From Lachnospiraceae bacterium (GTDB lineage: Bacteria; Bacillota; Clostridia; Lachnospirales; Lachnospiraceae), in contig JAQVCT010000013.1 in NCBI GenBank assembly GCA_028689655.1, positions 1-64,000 of the forward strand: a stretch of 64,000 bases of DNA, written 5' to 3'. Shown here piece by piece: positions 29,465 to 39,260 of the stretch. Below the pieces are notes generated by a model. The model was not told the origin of the DNA and ran no database searches. It saw only the letters and a program-made list of their open reading frames with translations. Numbering within the stretch: the first letter of the stretch is position 1; every line of letters starts with the position of its first letter. The position numbers and the translations under genes were made by a program.

Positions 29465-30337
29465 TTATTTGCTCCAACGTCCGGAGGCACCACAGGGAAG
29501 TATCAATCCGCTTTCTGTTACGGGAAGACCGATTTCCTCAGCCTCTACCTTACCGCCAAACGTGGGGATAATGGCAGTACTGATCATATAATTCAATACG
29601 GCAGGCTGTAATCCGGTGGTGTAGGAATTAATCAGGAAAAATGCAGCATCCTTTGATAAGATTTTCGAAGCGAGCTCCACGAAAGGATAAATGGAATCTT
29701 CTATTTTCCAGATCTCGCCCTTGGGACCCCGCCCGTAGGATGGAGGGTCCATAATGATGCCGTCGTAGGTGTTGCCACGACGAATCTCCCGCTCCACAAA
29801 TTTCACACAGTCATCTACTAACCACCGAATCGGTGCATCCTGCAAACCGGAGGAAACAGCATTTTCTTTCGCCCAGTTCACCATTCCCTTGGATGCATCC
29901 ACATGGGTGACGCTGGCCCCGGCTTTGGCAGCAGCCAGTGTGGCACCCCCGGTATAGGCGAAGAGATTCAGTATTTTAAGGGGACGATTGCTTTCCCGAA
30001 TAAGCCTGGAGAACCAGTCCCAGTTCGTGGCCTGCTCGGGGAAGATTCCCGTATGTTTGAAACTGAAAGGTTTTAAGTTGAAAGTCAGTGCACTTTCTCC
30101 GGAACCATATTGGATCTGCCACTCCTTTGGCAAGTTGATGAATTCCCATTCTCCGCCCCCTTTGCTGCTTCTGTGGTAGTGACCATTCTTATTTTTCCAG
30201 CCCTTATGATTGTGTGAGGTGTTCCAGATGACCTGAGGGTCCGGGCGCACCAGTATATAATTTCCCCAACGCTCTAATTTCTCTCCGCTGGAGGTGTCTA
30301 ATACTTCATAATCGTTCCAATTGTCTGCAATCCACAT
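29465..30337 (-). CDS. class I SAM-dependent (rRNA-type) methyltransferase
   Basis: The 290-residue protein contains the Rossmann methyltransferase fold, with ILNLFAYTGGATLAAAKAGA (SAM binding, about residues 120-140), HVDASKG and the catalytic IIMDPPSYGRGPKGE, as in RlmI/RlmK-type 23S rRNA methyltransferases. No PUA domain is visible, so it is a short relative. It converges with the DUF2752 gene, with only 5 bases between them. Confidence 0.85.
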   Translation of the reverse strand: MWIADNWNDYEVLDTSSGEKLERWGNYILVRPDPQVIWNTSHNHKGWKNKNGHYHRSSKGGGEWEFINLPKEWQIQYGSGESALTFNLKPFSFKHTGIFPEQATNWDWFSRLIRESNRPLKILNLFAYTGGATLAAAKAGASVTHVDASKGMVNWAKENAVSSGLQDAPIRWLVDDCVKFVEREIRRGNTYDGIIMDPPSYGRGPKGEIWKIEDSIYPFVELASKILSKDAAFFLINSYTTGLQPAVLNYMISTAIIPTFGGKVEAEEIGLPVTESGLILPCGASGRWSK

Positions 30338-30381
30338 GTATTGTTCCTCTATTCTATAATAAAATTAGCATGCCGTTGAAA

Positions 30382-30510
30382 TCAGTTATTGCCATAAGCA
30401 ATCTGAAAGGCATCCCTTAGATGAAAATAAACAGCAGCTTCTCCCAGGGGATCTGCTCCATATTCCTGAAAAAATGAGATAGCCGTAACATCTGAAGACA
30501 GTATATCATA
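30382..30510 (-). pseudogene. possible gene remnant
   Basis: An open minus-strand stretch without a start codon encodes about 42 residues ending FQEYGADPLGEAAVYFHLRD.., which reads like real protein, and stops with TGA at 30382-30384. The surrounding 318-base gap (30338-30655) has no complete gene. It may be the tail of a decayed gene. Confidence 0.3.
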
Positions 30511-30655
30511 TTATGGAAAAATTGTGCGATATAATCAGAAAAAGTGAAAAAAGAGCATGAAGAGTGACAGTGTAAAATACAGGAAGGTATGCTATACTAA
30601 AGTACAAAGACAGGGATATTACAGGAAAATAGAACAAATAGGGGAAGGAAAAGGA

Positions 30656-30742
30656 ATGAATTGGTTAGAGTTTGTCATCATTTTTGGACTGGCGTTTGCA
30701 TTATCAGCGTTAGTCAGCCGATATTTGAGGAAGAGAAAATAA
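30656..30742 (+). CDS. 28-residue single-helix membrane peptide
   Basis: MNWLEFVIIFGLAFALSALV followed by a basic tail SRYLRKRK. The ATG has AAGGAAAAGGA upstream, and TATACT lies at 30592 with a weak -35. A helix with a positively charged end fits small membrane regulators or toxins of type I systems; neither can be claimed. It lies just before the TetR gene. Confidence 0.45.
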   Translation: MNWLEFVIIFGLAFALSALVSRYLRKRK

Positions 30743-30797
30743 AAGATAAATCAGATGTAATATAGATAAATAAGCAAAAAAAGGATAAACGATTCAT

Positions 30798-31385
30798 ATG
30801 GCGAAAAAAACATCAAGAAAAACGAAAAGTAAAATCGTAACAGCGGCATGGAAACTATTTTACAATCAGGGGTATGAAGATACCACTATCGAGGAGATCA
30901 TAGCAGAGTCAGGAACCTCCAAAGGATCCTTTTATCACTATTTTGAGGGGAAAGATGCACTGCTTAGTTCCCTGTCCTATATGTTCGATGAGAAATATGA
31001 AGAATTGAGTGAGACACTCACAGAGGACAGGAATAGTTACGATGTGCTGCTATATCTGAATCACGAACTTTTCCAGATGATTGAGAATACAGTTGACTTT
31101 GATTTGCTATGCCGATTATTTTCTACCCAGCTTACCACCAGGGGTGAGAAACATCTTATGGACAACAACAGGGTGTATTACAAACTGCTGCGTAAGATTA
31201 TTTCCAGGGGAAGAGAAAAGGGTGAACTGACCAATGACATGACTGCCAATGAGATCGTGAAATATTATGCACTGTGTGAAAGAGGTATGATGTATGACTG
31301 GTGCTTGAGTAATGGAAGCTATTCACTCATTGAATATTCCAGAAATTTTATGCCATATTTTCTGGGGAAAATAAAAGCTGATTAA
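30798..31385 (+). CDS. TetR/AcrR family transcriptional regulator
   Basis: The 195-residue repressor-type protein has an N-terminal HTH (about residues 10-55: KIVTAAWKLFYNQGYEDTTI then AESGTSKGSFYHYFEGKDAL) and an all-helical ligand domain. It lies upstream of the putP-like transporter, with large dyad symmetries between them that could be its operator. Confidence 0.9.
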   Translation: MAKKTSRKTKSKIVTAAWKLFYNQGYEDTTIEEIIAESGTSKGSFYHYFEGKDALLSSLSYMFDEKYEELSETLTEDRNSYDVLLYLNHELFQMIENTVDFDLLCRLFSTQLTTRGEKHLMDNNRVYYKLLRKIISRGREKGELTNDMTANEIVKYYALCERGMMYDWCLSNGSYSLIEYSRNFMPYFLGKIKAD

Positions 31386-31508
31386 GGACTGCGGGATAAT
31401 AAATGCTATTATATAATAGAAGAAATGCAAAGATAAAAACAGAAAGTATAAGATTATTATCTTGTCTATACTATATAAAGTATATCTGAAAAATACAGTA
31501 ATTACACA

Positions 31509-31568
31509 CAATACAGAACATATACAGGAATAAAGTACAAACTGCATTCTAGTATATGTTCTGTATTG
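31509..31568. promoter_or_regulatory. 17-bp inverted repeat between tetR and putP
   Basis: CAATACAGAACATATAC (31509-31525) is repeated in perfect inverse at 31552-31568, with a 26-base loop. Further dyads lie upstream (TATACT..AGTATA near 31463) and downstream (TTCTAGAA near 31571). It may be an operator or a leader stem-loop of the transporter mRNA. Confidence 0.6.
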
Positions 31569-31633
31569 CGTTCTAGAACAATTCTATGGTATAAACGTTT
31601 CTATACGAAAAAAGACAGAAAAAGGAGACAAAA

Positions 31634-33166
31634 ATGAGTAGTTCAGAGATCTGCATTACAATTGCCATAGTGATCTATTTGATCATGGTAGTAGGGATTG
31701 GCGTTAACTTTTCCAGAAAAAATAAAACCACAGATGACTTTTATCTGGGAGGGAGAAAATTAGGACCCTTTGTAACAGCTATGAGTGCAGAGGCATCTGA
31801 CATGAGCAGCTGGCTTCTCATGGGACTTCCGGGTGTGGCATATCTGTCCGGTATCGCAGACGCCACATGGACGGCAATCGGACTGGCGGCAGGAACCTAT
31901 ATTAACTGGCTGGTGGTGGCAAAGAGATTACGCCGCTATACAGTAGTGGCAGGAAATGCCACAACGATTCCGGTTTTCTTTTCTAACCGGTACAGAGATC
32001 AGAAAAAGGTGCTGTCCGTGATTGCGGCAATTGTGATTATTATTTTCTTTGTACCATATACAGCTTCGGGATTTGCAGCATGCGGAAAATTATTTGCAAA
32101 TTTATTTGGTGTGAACTATTTGACAGCCATGATTATCAGTGCAGTGGTTATTGTAGCCTATACAACTATGGGTGGATTTCTGGCAGCCAGCACGTCTGAC
32201 TTTCTACAGAGTATTATCATGTCGATTGCCATTGTAGTAGTGCTGGTATATGGTTCAGCCATGGCGGGCGGTATGGGTGCAGTTATGGACAATGCGCAAT
32301 CTCTTGCGGGATATCTTACATTGACAGCCATGCATGATTCAGCCGCGAATACAGCCACCCCGTATGGAATTATTACCATCGTATCCACCATGGCATGGGG
32401 ACTTGGATACTTTGGAATGCCTCATATTCTCTTACGATTTATGGCAATTGAGGATGAGAAGAAGTTAACACTTTCCAGAAGAATTGCATCCATCTGGGTG
32501 GTGATCGCTATGGCGGTTGCAATCTTCATCGGTGTGGTAGGAAACGGTATGACAAAGGCTGGAGCAATTCCACGATTAGAGGATTCAGAGACCATCATCA
32601 TTTCCATCGCATCTTTACTTAGTAAACATGGAATATTGGCAGCATTTTTGGCAGGTATCATTCTGGCTGGTATTTTAGCAGCGACGATGTCCACAGCAGA
32701 TTCGCAGCTGCTGGCAGCATCCTCCAGTGTATCCCAGAATATTATCAAAGAGGTGATATTTCCGAAACTTTCAGAGAAAGCCTCTATGATTATTGCCAGA
32801 GTTACTGTAGTGGTGATTTCATTGATTGCTATTTTTATAGCACGGGATTCCGGCAGCTCTGTTTTTAAAATCGTATCTTTTGCCTGGGCAGGATTCGGAG
32901 CGGCATTTGGCCCTGTTATGTTATTCTCACTTTTCTGGAAACGTACCAATCTTCCGGGTGCGCTTGCGGGCATGATCAGTGGCGGTATCATGATATTTGT
33001 ATGGAAGTTCGTAATCAGACCTTTGGGCGGTGTATGGAATATCTATGAACTGCTTCCGGCGTTCATCGTTTCTTCTATATTAATAGTAGTGGTAAGTTTA
33101 TTGACAAAAGCACCAAGTGATGAGATAGTAAGAGAGTTCGAATCTGTAAAAACGGCACAAATTTAA
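31634..33166 (+). CDS. putP: sodium/proline symporter (SSS family)
   Basis: The 510-residue, roughly 13-helix transporter has the PutP hallmarks FYLGGRKLGPFVTAMSAEAS and DMSSWLLMGLPG near residues 40-75, the sodium/substrate-binding region, and STADSQLLAASSSVSQNI. It imports proline coupled to sodium. AAAGGAGA precedes the ATG. It is downstream of the TetR gene and ends just before the S10 operon, with its terminator overlapping the rpsJ promoter. Confidence 0.9.
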   Translation: MSSSEICITIAIVIYLIMVVGIGVNFSRKNKTTDDFYLGGRKLGPFVTAMSAEASDMSSWLLMGLPGVAYLSGIADATWTAIGLAAGTYINWLVVAKRLRRYTVVAGNATTIPVFFSNRYRDQKKVLSVIAAIVIIIFFVPYTASGFAACGKLFANLFGVNYLTAMIISAVVIVAYTTMGGFLAASTSDFLQSIIMSIAIVVVLVYGSAMAGGMGAVMDNAQSLAGYLTLTAMHDSAANTATPYGIITIVSTMAWGLGYFGMPHILLRFMAIEDEKKLTLSRRIASIWVVIAMAVAIFIGVVGNGMTKAGAIPRLEDSETIIISIASLLSKHGILAAFLAGIILAGILAATMSTADSQLLAASSSVSQNIIKEVIFPKLSEKASMIIARVTVVVISLIAIFIARDSGSSVFKIVSFAWAGFGAAFGPVMLFSLFWKRTNLPGALAGMISGGIMIFVWKFVIRPLGGVWNIYELLPAFIVSSILIVVVSLLTKAPSDEIVREFESVKTAQI

Positions 33167-33205
33167 TTGTACAAAATTAAATACAAAGAAATATGAAATA
33201 ATTTG

Positions 33206-33233
33206 AAAAAGAGGTTGCAAAACCTCTTTTTCT
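33206..33233 (+). terminator. terminator of putP
   Basis: A perfect 11-bp stem AAAAAGAGGTT / AACCTCTTTTT with a GCAA loop, symmetrical enough to work on both strands. Confidence 0.9.
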
Positions 33234-33243
33234 CATGTATACT
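33215..33243 (+). promoter_or_regulatory. promoter of the S10 operon
   Basis: TTGCAA (33215-33220), a 17-base spacer and TATACT (33238-33243). The -35 box lies inside the terminator hairpin of putP. Confidence 0.7.
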
Positions 33244-33249
33244 AATCAT

Positions 33250-33505
33250 TGCTGTGGCATGATAGCGTTGAAGCGTGAGGTTGCTGCCAGGATATGGCAG
33301 GTTTTCCGCGGAGCGAATGTCAAGAGTCAACTAGATTTGACTCAAGGAAACTGGCGACAAGTCACTGTACAGAGAAAAGATGTCTACTTAAATAGTAGAA
33401 ACGACGTGTGAGTTAGTACTGCGTATGCATACGAACCATGACACACACGGGAGAGTGTACAGTCACCGCTTGTCGTACTTAATCAAAAAGTGCGAAAAGG
33501 AGGCG
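33250..33505 (+). promoter_or_regulatory. long structured leader of the S10 operon
   Basis: About 265 bases separate the promoter from rpsJ. Hairpins include CTGCCA/TGGCAG (33284-33300), GAGTCAA/TTGACTC (33324-33343) and CTACT/AGTAG near 33388. Long leaders here serve autoregulation (by L4 in E. coli); which protein acts in this organism is unknown. A frame at 33425 extends rpsJ upstream but has no ribosome site. Confidence 0.6.
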
Positions 33506-33514
33506 ACTTTTTTT

Positions 33515-33832
33515 ATGGCAAGTCAAGTAATGAGAATTACACTTAAGGCCTATGATCATCAATTAGTTGATGCATCTGCCAAAAAAATTATCGAAACAGT
33601 TAAGAAAAACGGATCACAAGTTAGTGGACCAGTACCTCTTCCTACTAAAAAGGAAGTTGTAACAATTTTAAGAGCGGTTCACAAATACAAAGATTCCAGA
33701 GAACAGTTCGAACAAAGAACACATAAAAGACTGATCGATATTATAATGCCTACACCAAAGACTGTTGATGCATTGCAGAGATTAGAAATGCCAGCCGGTG
33801 TATACATTGACATCAAAATGAAGAACAAATAA
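33515..33832 (+). CDS. rpsJ: 30S ribosomal protein S10
   Basis: The 105-residue protein of the 30S head also acts as NusE in antitermination. It reads [20 protein letters not shown] and ends [16 protein letters not shown] 33515 follows AAAAGGAGG with 12 bases between; ATG 33530 is an alternative internal start at the usual family N-terminus. It is the first gene of the S10-spc-alpha cluster. Confidence 0.97.
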   Translation: MASQVMRITLKAYDHQLVDASAKKIIETVKKNGSQVSGPVPLPTKKEVVTILRAVHKYKDSREQFEQRTHKRLIDIIMPTPKTVDALQRLEMPAGVYIDIKMKNK

Positions 33833-33888
33833 GACCCCTACTAGTATGATCCCAAAGGATCCGCTGTAGAACAAACAGGAGGCAAGTA

Positions 33889-34572
33889 ATGAAGAAAGCA
33901 ATTTTAGCAACAAAAGTCGGAATGACTCAAATCTTCAACGAAGACGGTACATTGATTCCGGTTACTGTACTTCAGGCAGGACCTTGTGTGGTAACACAGG
34001 TTAAAACAATGGAAAACGATGGCTATGAGGCAGTTCAGGTTGGCTTCGTAGACAAAAAAGAAAAAATTGTTAACAAAGATGCTGCTGGTAAAAAAGAAGT
34101 AATCCACAGACATGGCGTTAACAAAGCTCAAAAAGGACATTTTGCAAAAGCAGGCGTTACATCAAAAAGATTCGTAAGAGAGTTTAAATTTGAAAACGCA
34201 GCAGAATACGCAATTGCTCAGGAAATCAAAGCTGACATTTTTGCAGCTGGAGATAAAATTGATGCATCTGCTATTTCTAAAGGTAAAGGATTCCAGGGCG
34301 CAATCAAGAGACACGGTCAGTCAAGAGGACCTATGGCTCACGGTTCTAAATTCCATCGTCACCAGGGTTCCAACGGTGCTTGTTCATCACCAAGTAAGGT
34401 ATTCAAAGGAAAAGGAATGCCGGGACACATGGGATGCAAGAAAGTAACTGTTCAGAATCTTGAAGTAGTTAGAGTTGACGCAGACAAGAATTTACTTTTA
34501 GTAAAAGGTGCAGTACCAGGACCTAAAAAAGCTTTAGTAACAATTAAAGAAACCACTAGAGTAGAAGCTTAA
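33889..34572 (+). CDS. rplC: 50S ribosomal protein L3
   Basis: L3 is an early assembly protein near the peptidyl transferase centre. The 227-residue sequence contains [20 protein letters not shown] and the extended loop with [19 protein letters not shown]. It is about 15 residues longer than usual. CAGGAGG precedes the ATG. Confidence 0.98.
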   Translation: MKKAILATKVGMTQIFNEDGTLIPVTVLQAGPCVVTQVKTMENDGYEAVQVGFVDKKEKIVNKDAAGKKEVIHRHGVNKAQKGHFAKAGVTSKRFVREFKFENAAEYAIAQEIKADIFAAGDKIDASAISKGKGFQGAIKRHGQSRGPMAHGSKFHRHQGSNGACSSPSKVFKGKGMPGHMGCKKVTVQNLEVVRVDADKNLLLVKGAVPGPKKALVTIKETTRVEA

Positions 34573-34598
34573 TTTAGGATGAAAGGAGGACCATTCAG

Positions 34599-35222
34599 AT
34601 GGCAAAAGTATCTGTTTATAATATGGAAGGCAAAGAAGTTGATACAATCGATTTGAGCGATGCTGTATTCGGTGTGGAAGTAAACGAACACTTAGTACAC
34701 ATGGCAGTTGTTCAACAGCTTGCAAACAATCGTCAGGGAACACAGAAAGCAAAGACACGTTCTGAAGTATCCGGTGGCGGAAGAAAACCTTGGAGACAAA
34801 AAGGAACAGGTCATGCAAGACAGGGTTCAACAAGAGCTCCACAGTGGACAGGAGGCGGTGTAGTATTCGCTCCGTCACCAAGAGACTACTCATTCAAGTT
34901 GAACAGAAAAGAGAAGAAACTTGCTCTGAAATCCGCTTTGACAAGCAGAGTTCAGGAAAACAAATTAATCGTTGTTGATGAACTTAAGTTTGATGAGATC
35001 AAAACAAAGAACTTTGTTGCTGTTTTAGATAATTTAAAAATTACCAGAAAAGCACTTGTTGTATTAAATGACAACGATCAGAACGTTGTATTATCAGCAA
35101 GAAATATCGCAACAGTTCAGACAGCATTAACAAATACAATCAACGTATACGATATTATGAAAGCTGGAACCGTTATCCTTACTAAGGACGCAGCTAAGAC
35201 TATCGAGGAGGTGTACGCATAA
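34599..35222 (+). CDS. rplD: 50S ribosomal protein L4
   Basis: L4 lines the exit tunnel and in many bacteria represses the S10 operon. The 207 residues include the tunnel loop [28 protein letters not shown] precedes the ATG. Its stop overlaps the rplW start (TAATG), indicating coupling. Confidence 0.98.
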   Translation: MAKVSVYNMEGKEVDTIDLSDAVFGVEVNEHLVHMAVVQQLANNRQGTQKAKTRSEVSGGGRKPWRQKGTGHARQGSTRAPQWTGGGVVFAPSPRDYSFKLNRKEKKLALKSALTSRVQENKLIVVDELKFDEIKTKNFVAVLDNLKITRKALVVLNDNDQNVVLSARNIATVQTALTNTINVYDIMKAGTVILTKDAAKTIEEVYA

Positions 35223-35521
35223 TGGCAGATATAAAATACTATGACGTAATCCTCAAACCAGTTGTTACTGAGAAAAGTATGGCTGGCATGGGCGAGAAAA
35301 AATATACTTTCTTAGTTCATACAGAAGCAAACAAATCACAGATCAAAGAAGCTGTTGAGAAAATGTTCGCAGGAACAAAAGTTGCAAAGGTCAACACCAT
35401 GAACATGGATGGCAAGAATAAAAGACGCGGCGCTGTAACAGGCAAAACTGCTAAGACTAAAAAAGCAATTGTTCAGTTGACAGAAGACAGCAAAGATATT
35501 GAGATTTTTGCAGGATTATAA
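35222..35521 (+). CDS. rplW: 50S ribosomal protein L23
   Basis: The 99-residue exit-tunnel rim protein is a docking site for trigger factor and SRP. It has [16 protein letters not shown] and the [13 protein letters not shown] loop. The ribosome site GAGGAGG lies inside the end of rplD. Confidence 0.98.
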   Translation: MADIKYYDVILKPVVTEKSMAGMGEKKYTFLVHTEANKSQIKEAVEKMFAGTKVAKVNTMNMDGKNKRRGAVTGKTAKTKKAIVQLTEDSKDIEIFAGL

Positions 35522-35618
35522 GATTATTAAGATAAGAAACAAGCATACGCAGTAAAGCGTGACAATAAACTGGCCTTGCGAGAAGAACCGCAGGACTATA
35601 TCGAAAGGAGAAACAATC

Positions 35619-36461
35619 ATGGGAATTAAGATATTTAACCCATATACACCTTCCAGAAGAAATATGACTAGTTCTGATTTCGCTGAGATTACAAAATCTA
35701 CACCTGAGAAATCACTTTGCTCTTCAGTAAAGAAAAATGCTGGTCGTAACAATCAAGGTAAAATTACTGTAAGACATCATGGTGGTGGAAACAGAAGAAA
35801 ATATAGAAGCATTGATTTCAAGAGATTGAAAGATGGAATCGAGGCAACTGTAATCGGAATCGAATACGATCCAAACAGAACAGCTAACATCGCACTGATC
35901 TGCTACGCAGATGGTGAGAAATCATACATCCTTGCTCCGGAAGGATTGACGGACGGAATGAAAGTAATGAACGGACCTACAGCAGAAGTTAAAGTAGGTA
36001 ACTGCTTACCATTATCAGCAATTCCGGTTGGTGCTCAGGTACACAACATTGAGTTATATCCAGGAAAAGGTGGACAGATGGTTCGCTCTGCTGGAAACAG
36101 CGCACAGTTAATGGCTAAAGAAGGCAAATACGCAACACTCAGATTACCATCAGGCGAAATGAGAATGGTTCCAATTATCTGTAGAGCATCTATCGGTGCA
36201 ATCGGAAACGGTGATCACAACCTTATTAATATCGGTAAAGCTGGTCGTAAACGTCACATGGGTATCAGACCTACAGTTCGTGGTTCTGTTATGAACCCTA
36301 ATGACCATCCACACGGTGGTGGTGAAGGTAAAGCTCCTGTTGGACGCTCAGGACCTTGCACACCTTGGGGTAAACCTGCACTCGGCTTGAAGACACGTAA
36401 GAAGAAAAAAGCGTCTAATAAGTTGATTGTAAGAAGAAGAGACGGTAAAGCTATTAAATAA
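35619..36461 (+). CDS. rplB: 50S ribosomal protein L2
   Basis: L2 is required for subunit joining and peptidyl transfer. The 280 residues include [20 protein letters not shown], with the conserved His of the active-site region. ATG 35619 follows GAAAGGAG; an upstream ATG at 35559 has no ribosome site. Confidence 0.98.
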   Translation: MGIKIFNPYTPSRRNMTSSDFAEITKSTPEKSLCSSVKKNAGRNNQGKITVRHHGGGNRRKYRSIDFKRLKDGIEATVIGIEYDPNRTANIALICYADGEKSYILAPEGLTDGMKVMNGPTAEVKVGNCLPLSAIPVGAQVHNIELYPGKGGQMVRSAGNSAQLMAKEGKYATLRLPSGEMRMVPIICRASIGAIGNGDHNLINIGKAGRKRHMGIRPTVRGSVMNPNDHPHGGGEGKAPVGRSGPCTPWGKPALGLKTRKKKKASNKLIVRRRDGKAIK

Positions 36462-36532
36462 TTGACAAGCGGGAAGAGAGCACTGAAGTGCTCGACGCTT
36501 CCAATTGATATTGATAATAAGGAGGAATTACA

Positions 36533-36814
36533 ATGGCAAGATCATTAAAAAAAGGACCATTCGCAGATGCAAGCTTACTGAAAAAAGTAGATGCAATGAA
36601 CGCTGCAGGTGACAAACAAGTTATCAAAACTTGGTCTCGTCGTTCTACGATTTTCCCATCATTTGTTGGACATACAATCGCAGTACATGACGGAAGAAAA
36701 CACGTTCCTGTATACGTAACAGAAGATATGGTTGGACATAAACTTGGTGAGTTCGTAGCTACAAGAACTTACAGAGGACATGGAAAAGACGAAAAAAAAT
36801 CAGGTGTAAGATAA
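36533..36814 (+). CDS. rpsS: 30S ribosomal protein S19
   Basis: This 93-residue 30S head protein has [17 protein letters not shown] and ending [24 protein letters not shown] precedes the ATG. It lies between rplB and rplV in the standard order. Confidence 0.98.
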   Translation: MARSLKKGPFADASLLKKVDAMNAAGDKQVIKTWSRRSTIFPSFVGHTIAVHDGRKHVPVYVTEDMVGHKLGEFVATRTYRGHGKDEKKSGVR

Positions 36815-36842
36815 TCAACATTTTTGAAAGGAGGTTTCATCC

Positions 36843-37229
36843 ATGGCAAAAGGACATAGATCCCAAATCAAAAGAGAAAGAAATGCGAACAAAGATACCA
36901 GACCATCTGCAAAATTGTCATTTGCAAGAGTATCTGTTCAGAAAGCATGTTTTGTTTTAGATGCCATCAGAGGCAAGGATGTACAGTCAGCATTAGCACT
37001 CTTAGAGTACAATCCTAGATACGCTTCTAGTTTAATAAAGAAATTACTTGAATCAGCAGTTGCAAATGCAGAGAATAACAACGGTATGAACGTTGAAAAA
37101 CTGTATGTAGCAGAGTGTTATGCAGATCAAGGACCTATAATGAAAAGAGTAAGACCAAGAGCACAGGGTAGAGCTTATAGAATCGAAAAGAGAATGAGCC
37201 ATATTACTGTAGTGCTTGATGAAAGATAA
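36843..37229 (+). CDS. rplV: 50S ribosomal protein L22
   Basis: L22 has a hairpin reaching into the exit tunnel near the macrolide site. The 128-residue protein has the conserved [20 protein letters not shown]. No insertion or deletion in that loop is evident, so macrolide resistance by L22 change is not suggested. AAAGGAGG precedes the ATG. Confidence 0.98.
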   Translation: MAKGHRSQIKRERNANKDTRPSAKLSFARVSVQKACFVLDAIRGKDVQSALALLEYNPRYASSLIKKLLESAVANAENNNGMNVEKLYVAECYADQGPIMKRVRPRAQGRAYRIEKRMSHITVVLDER

Positions 37230-37240
37230 GGAGGAAGAAA

Positions 37241-37912
37241 ATGGGACAGAAAGTTAATCCTCATGGCCTAAGAGTCGGTGTTATTAAAGACTGGGATTCT
37301 AAATGGTATGCAGAAGCTGATTTCGCAGATTTTTTAGTAGAAGATCACAAGATCAGAACATACCTCAAGAAGAAATTATATAGTGCAGGTGTATCTAAGA
37401 TTGAAATCGAGAGAGCATCTGACAGAGTTAAAGTAATCATCTTCACTGCTAAACCAGGTGTTATCATTGGTAAAGGTGGAGCTGAGATCGAAGTTACCAA
37501 ACAGGAACTTCAGAAATTGACTGATAAAAAAGTATTAGTTGACATCAAAGAGATCAAAAGACCGGATAAAGATGCTCAATTAGTTGCAGAGAACATTGCA
37601 TTACAGCTTGAGAACCGTGTATCTTTCAGAAGAGCAATGAAGTCTACAATGGGCAGAACTATGAAAACAGGAGCACTTGGTATCAAAACATCCGTATCAG
37701 GACGTCTTGGCGGAGCTGATATGGCTCGTACAGAGTTCTACAGCGATGGTACTATTCCCCTTCAGACACTTAGAGCAGATATCGATTATGGATTTGCTGA
37801 AGCAGATACAACTTACGGCAAAGTTGGCGTAAAAGTTTGGATCTACAAGGGTGAAGTGCTTCCTACAAAAAATATCGAACGCAAAGTTTCAAAGGAAGGG
37901 AGCGATAAATAA
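37241..37912 (+). CDS. rpsC: 30S ribosomal protein S3
   Basis: S3 helps form the mRNA entry channel. The 223-residue protein begins [20 protein letters not shown] and holds a KH domain ([13 protein letters not shown]). It overlaps rplP (TAATG). AAGGAGG precedes the ATG. Confidence 0.98.
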   Translation: MGQKVNPHGLRVGVIKDWDSKWYAEADFADFLVEDHKIRTYLKKKLYSAGVSKIEIERASDRVKVIIFTAKPGVIIGKGGAEIEVTKQELQKLTDKKVLVDIKEIKRPDKDAQLVAENIALQLENRVSFRRAMKSTMGRTMKTGALGIKTSVSGRLGGADMARTEFYSDGTIPLQTLRADIDYGFAEADTTYGKVGVKVWIYKGEVLPTKNIERKVSKEGSDK

Positions 37913-38349
37913 TGTTAATGCCAAAAAGAGTTAAACGTCGTAAACAATTCCGTGGATCAATGGCCGGTAAAGCGTTAAGAGGAAATACAATCTCTTATGG
38001 TGAATATGGTATTGTCGCTATGGAACCTTGTTGGATCAAATCAAATCAGATCGAAGCAGCCCGTGTTGCTATGACTCGTTATATCAAACGTGGTGGCCAG
38101 GTTTGGATTAAGATTTTCCCTGATAAACCTGTAACTACGAAACCAGCAGAAACACGTATGGGTTCCGGTAAAGGAACTTTAGAATACTGGGTAGCAGTTG
38201 TTAAACCAGGACGCGTAATGTTTGAAATCTCTGGAGTATCAGAAGAAATCGCAAAAGAAGCATTGCGTCTTGCTATGCATAAGCTTCCATGTAGATGTAA
38301 AATTGTTTCTAAAGCAGACTTGGAAGGCGGTGTGTCAAATGAAAATTAA
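37912..38349 (+). CDS. rplP: 50S ribosomal protein L16
   Basis: The 145-residue protein near the A-site tRNA elbow starts [20 protein letters not shown] and ends in GGVSNEN. Its start overlaps the rpsC stop, and its own end overlaps rpmC by 11 bases. Confidence 0.98.
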   Translation: MLMPKRVKRRKQFRGSMAGKALRGNTISYGEYGIVAMEPCWIKSNQIEAARVAMTRYIKRGGQVWIKIFPDKPVTTKPAETRMGSGKGTLEYWVAVVKPGRVMFEISGVSEEIAKEALRLAMHKLPCRCKIVSKADLEGGVSNEN

Positions 38350-38548
38350 TCAATATGTAGAAGATTTAAAAGCTAAATCTGCTGCAGATTTAGCAGAAGA
38401 ACTTGTAGATGCTAAAAAAGAACTTTTCAATTTGAGATTCCAGAATGCAACTAATCAGTTGGATAACACAAGTAGAATTAAAGAAGTTAGAAGAAATATA
38501 GCTAGAATTCAAACAGTGATCACTGAGAAAGCAAAAGTTGCAGAATAA
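38339..38548 (+). CDS. rpmC: 50S ribosomal protein L29
   Basis: The 69-residue exit-tunnel protein [20 protein letters not shown] has the helical hairpin and the motif [22 protein letters not shown] 38339 lies inside the end of rplP with GGCGGTG upstream. Confidence 0.96.
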   Translation: MKINQYVEDLKAKSAADLAEELVDAKKELFNLRFQNATNQLDNTSRIKEVRRNIARIQTVITEKAKVAE

Positions 38549-38573
38549 TTCTCAGAAGAAAGGAGCATAAATC

Positions 38574-38831
38574 GTGGAAGAAAGAAATTTAAGAAAAACA
38601 CGTTCAGGTAAAGTTGTTAGCAATAAAATGGACAAAACGATTGTTGTTGCAGTAGAAGACCATGTTAAGCATCCTCTTTACAATAAAATTGTAAAAAGAA
38701 CATATAAGTTAAAAGCTCATGACGAGAATAATGAATGCAACATTGGTGATACAGTTAAAGTTATGGAAACAAGACCTTTATCAAAAGATAAAAGATGGAG
38801 ACTTGTTGAAATCGTAGAAAAAGTGAAATAG
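38574..38831 (+). CDS. rpsQ: 30S ribosomal protein S17
   Basis: The 85-residue OB-fold protein has [20 protein letters not shown] and [20 protein letters not shown]. The start is GTG with AAAGGAG upstream. Confidence 0.97.
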   Translation: MEERNLRKTRSGKVVSNKMDKTIVVAVEDHVKHPLYNKIVKRTYKLKAHDENNECNIGDTVKVMETRPLSKDKRWRLVEIVEKVK

Positions 38832-38879
38832 TTCGAGACTCTTCATTGAGTACTACTATTATTTGGAAGGAGAATTAGC

Positions 38880-39248
38880 ATGATACAACAAGAAAGCAGA
38901 CTTGCAGTAGCTGATAACACTGGCGCAAAAGAAATTCTTTGCATTAGAGTTTTAGGCGGTTCTACAAGAAGATATGCAAACATTGGCGATATTATTGTTG
39001 CTACCGTTAAAGATGCAACACCAGGTGGCGTTGTAAAAAAAGGCGATGTAGTAAAAGCCGTAGTTGTACGTACTGTAAAAGGCGCTCGTCGTAAAGACGG
39101 TTCTTATATTAAATTTGATGAAAATGCAGCTGTTATCATTAAAGATGATAAAACTCCAAAAGGAACTCGTATTTTTGGACCAGTTGCAAGAGAGCTTCGT
39201 GAAAAACAATTCATGAAAATTGTTTCCTTGGCTCCAGAAGTATTATAG
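38880..39248 (+). CDS. rplN: 50S ribosomal protein L14
   Basis: The 122-residue protein [20 protein letters not shown] contributes to an intersubunit bridge and is the RsfS target. It has full normal length. GGAAGGAG precedes the ATG. Confidence 0.98.
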   Translation: MIQQESRLAVADNTGAKEILCIRVLGGSTRRYANIGDIIVATVKDATPGGVVKKGDVVKAVVVRTVKGARRKDGSYIKFDENAAVIIKDDKTPKGTRIFGPVARELREKQFMKIVSLAPEVL

Positions 39249-39260
39249 GGAGGTGCCAAT

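Noticed and set aside
33130-33150. tRNA-like GTTCGAATC segment
   Set aside because: It lies inside the putP reading frame and no cloverleaf can be formed around it.
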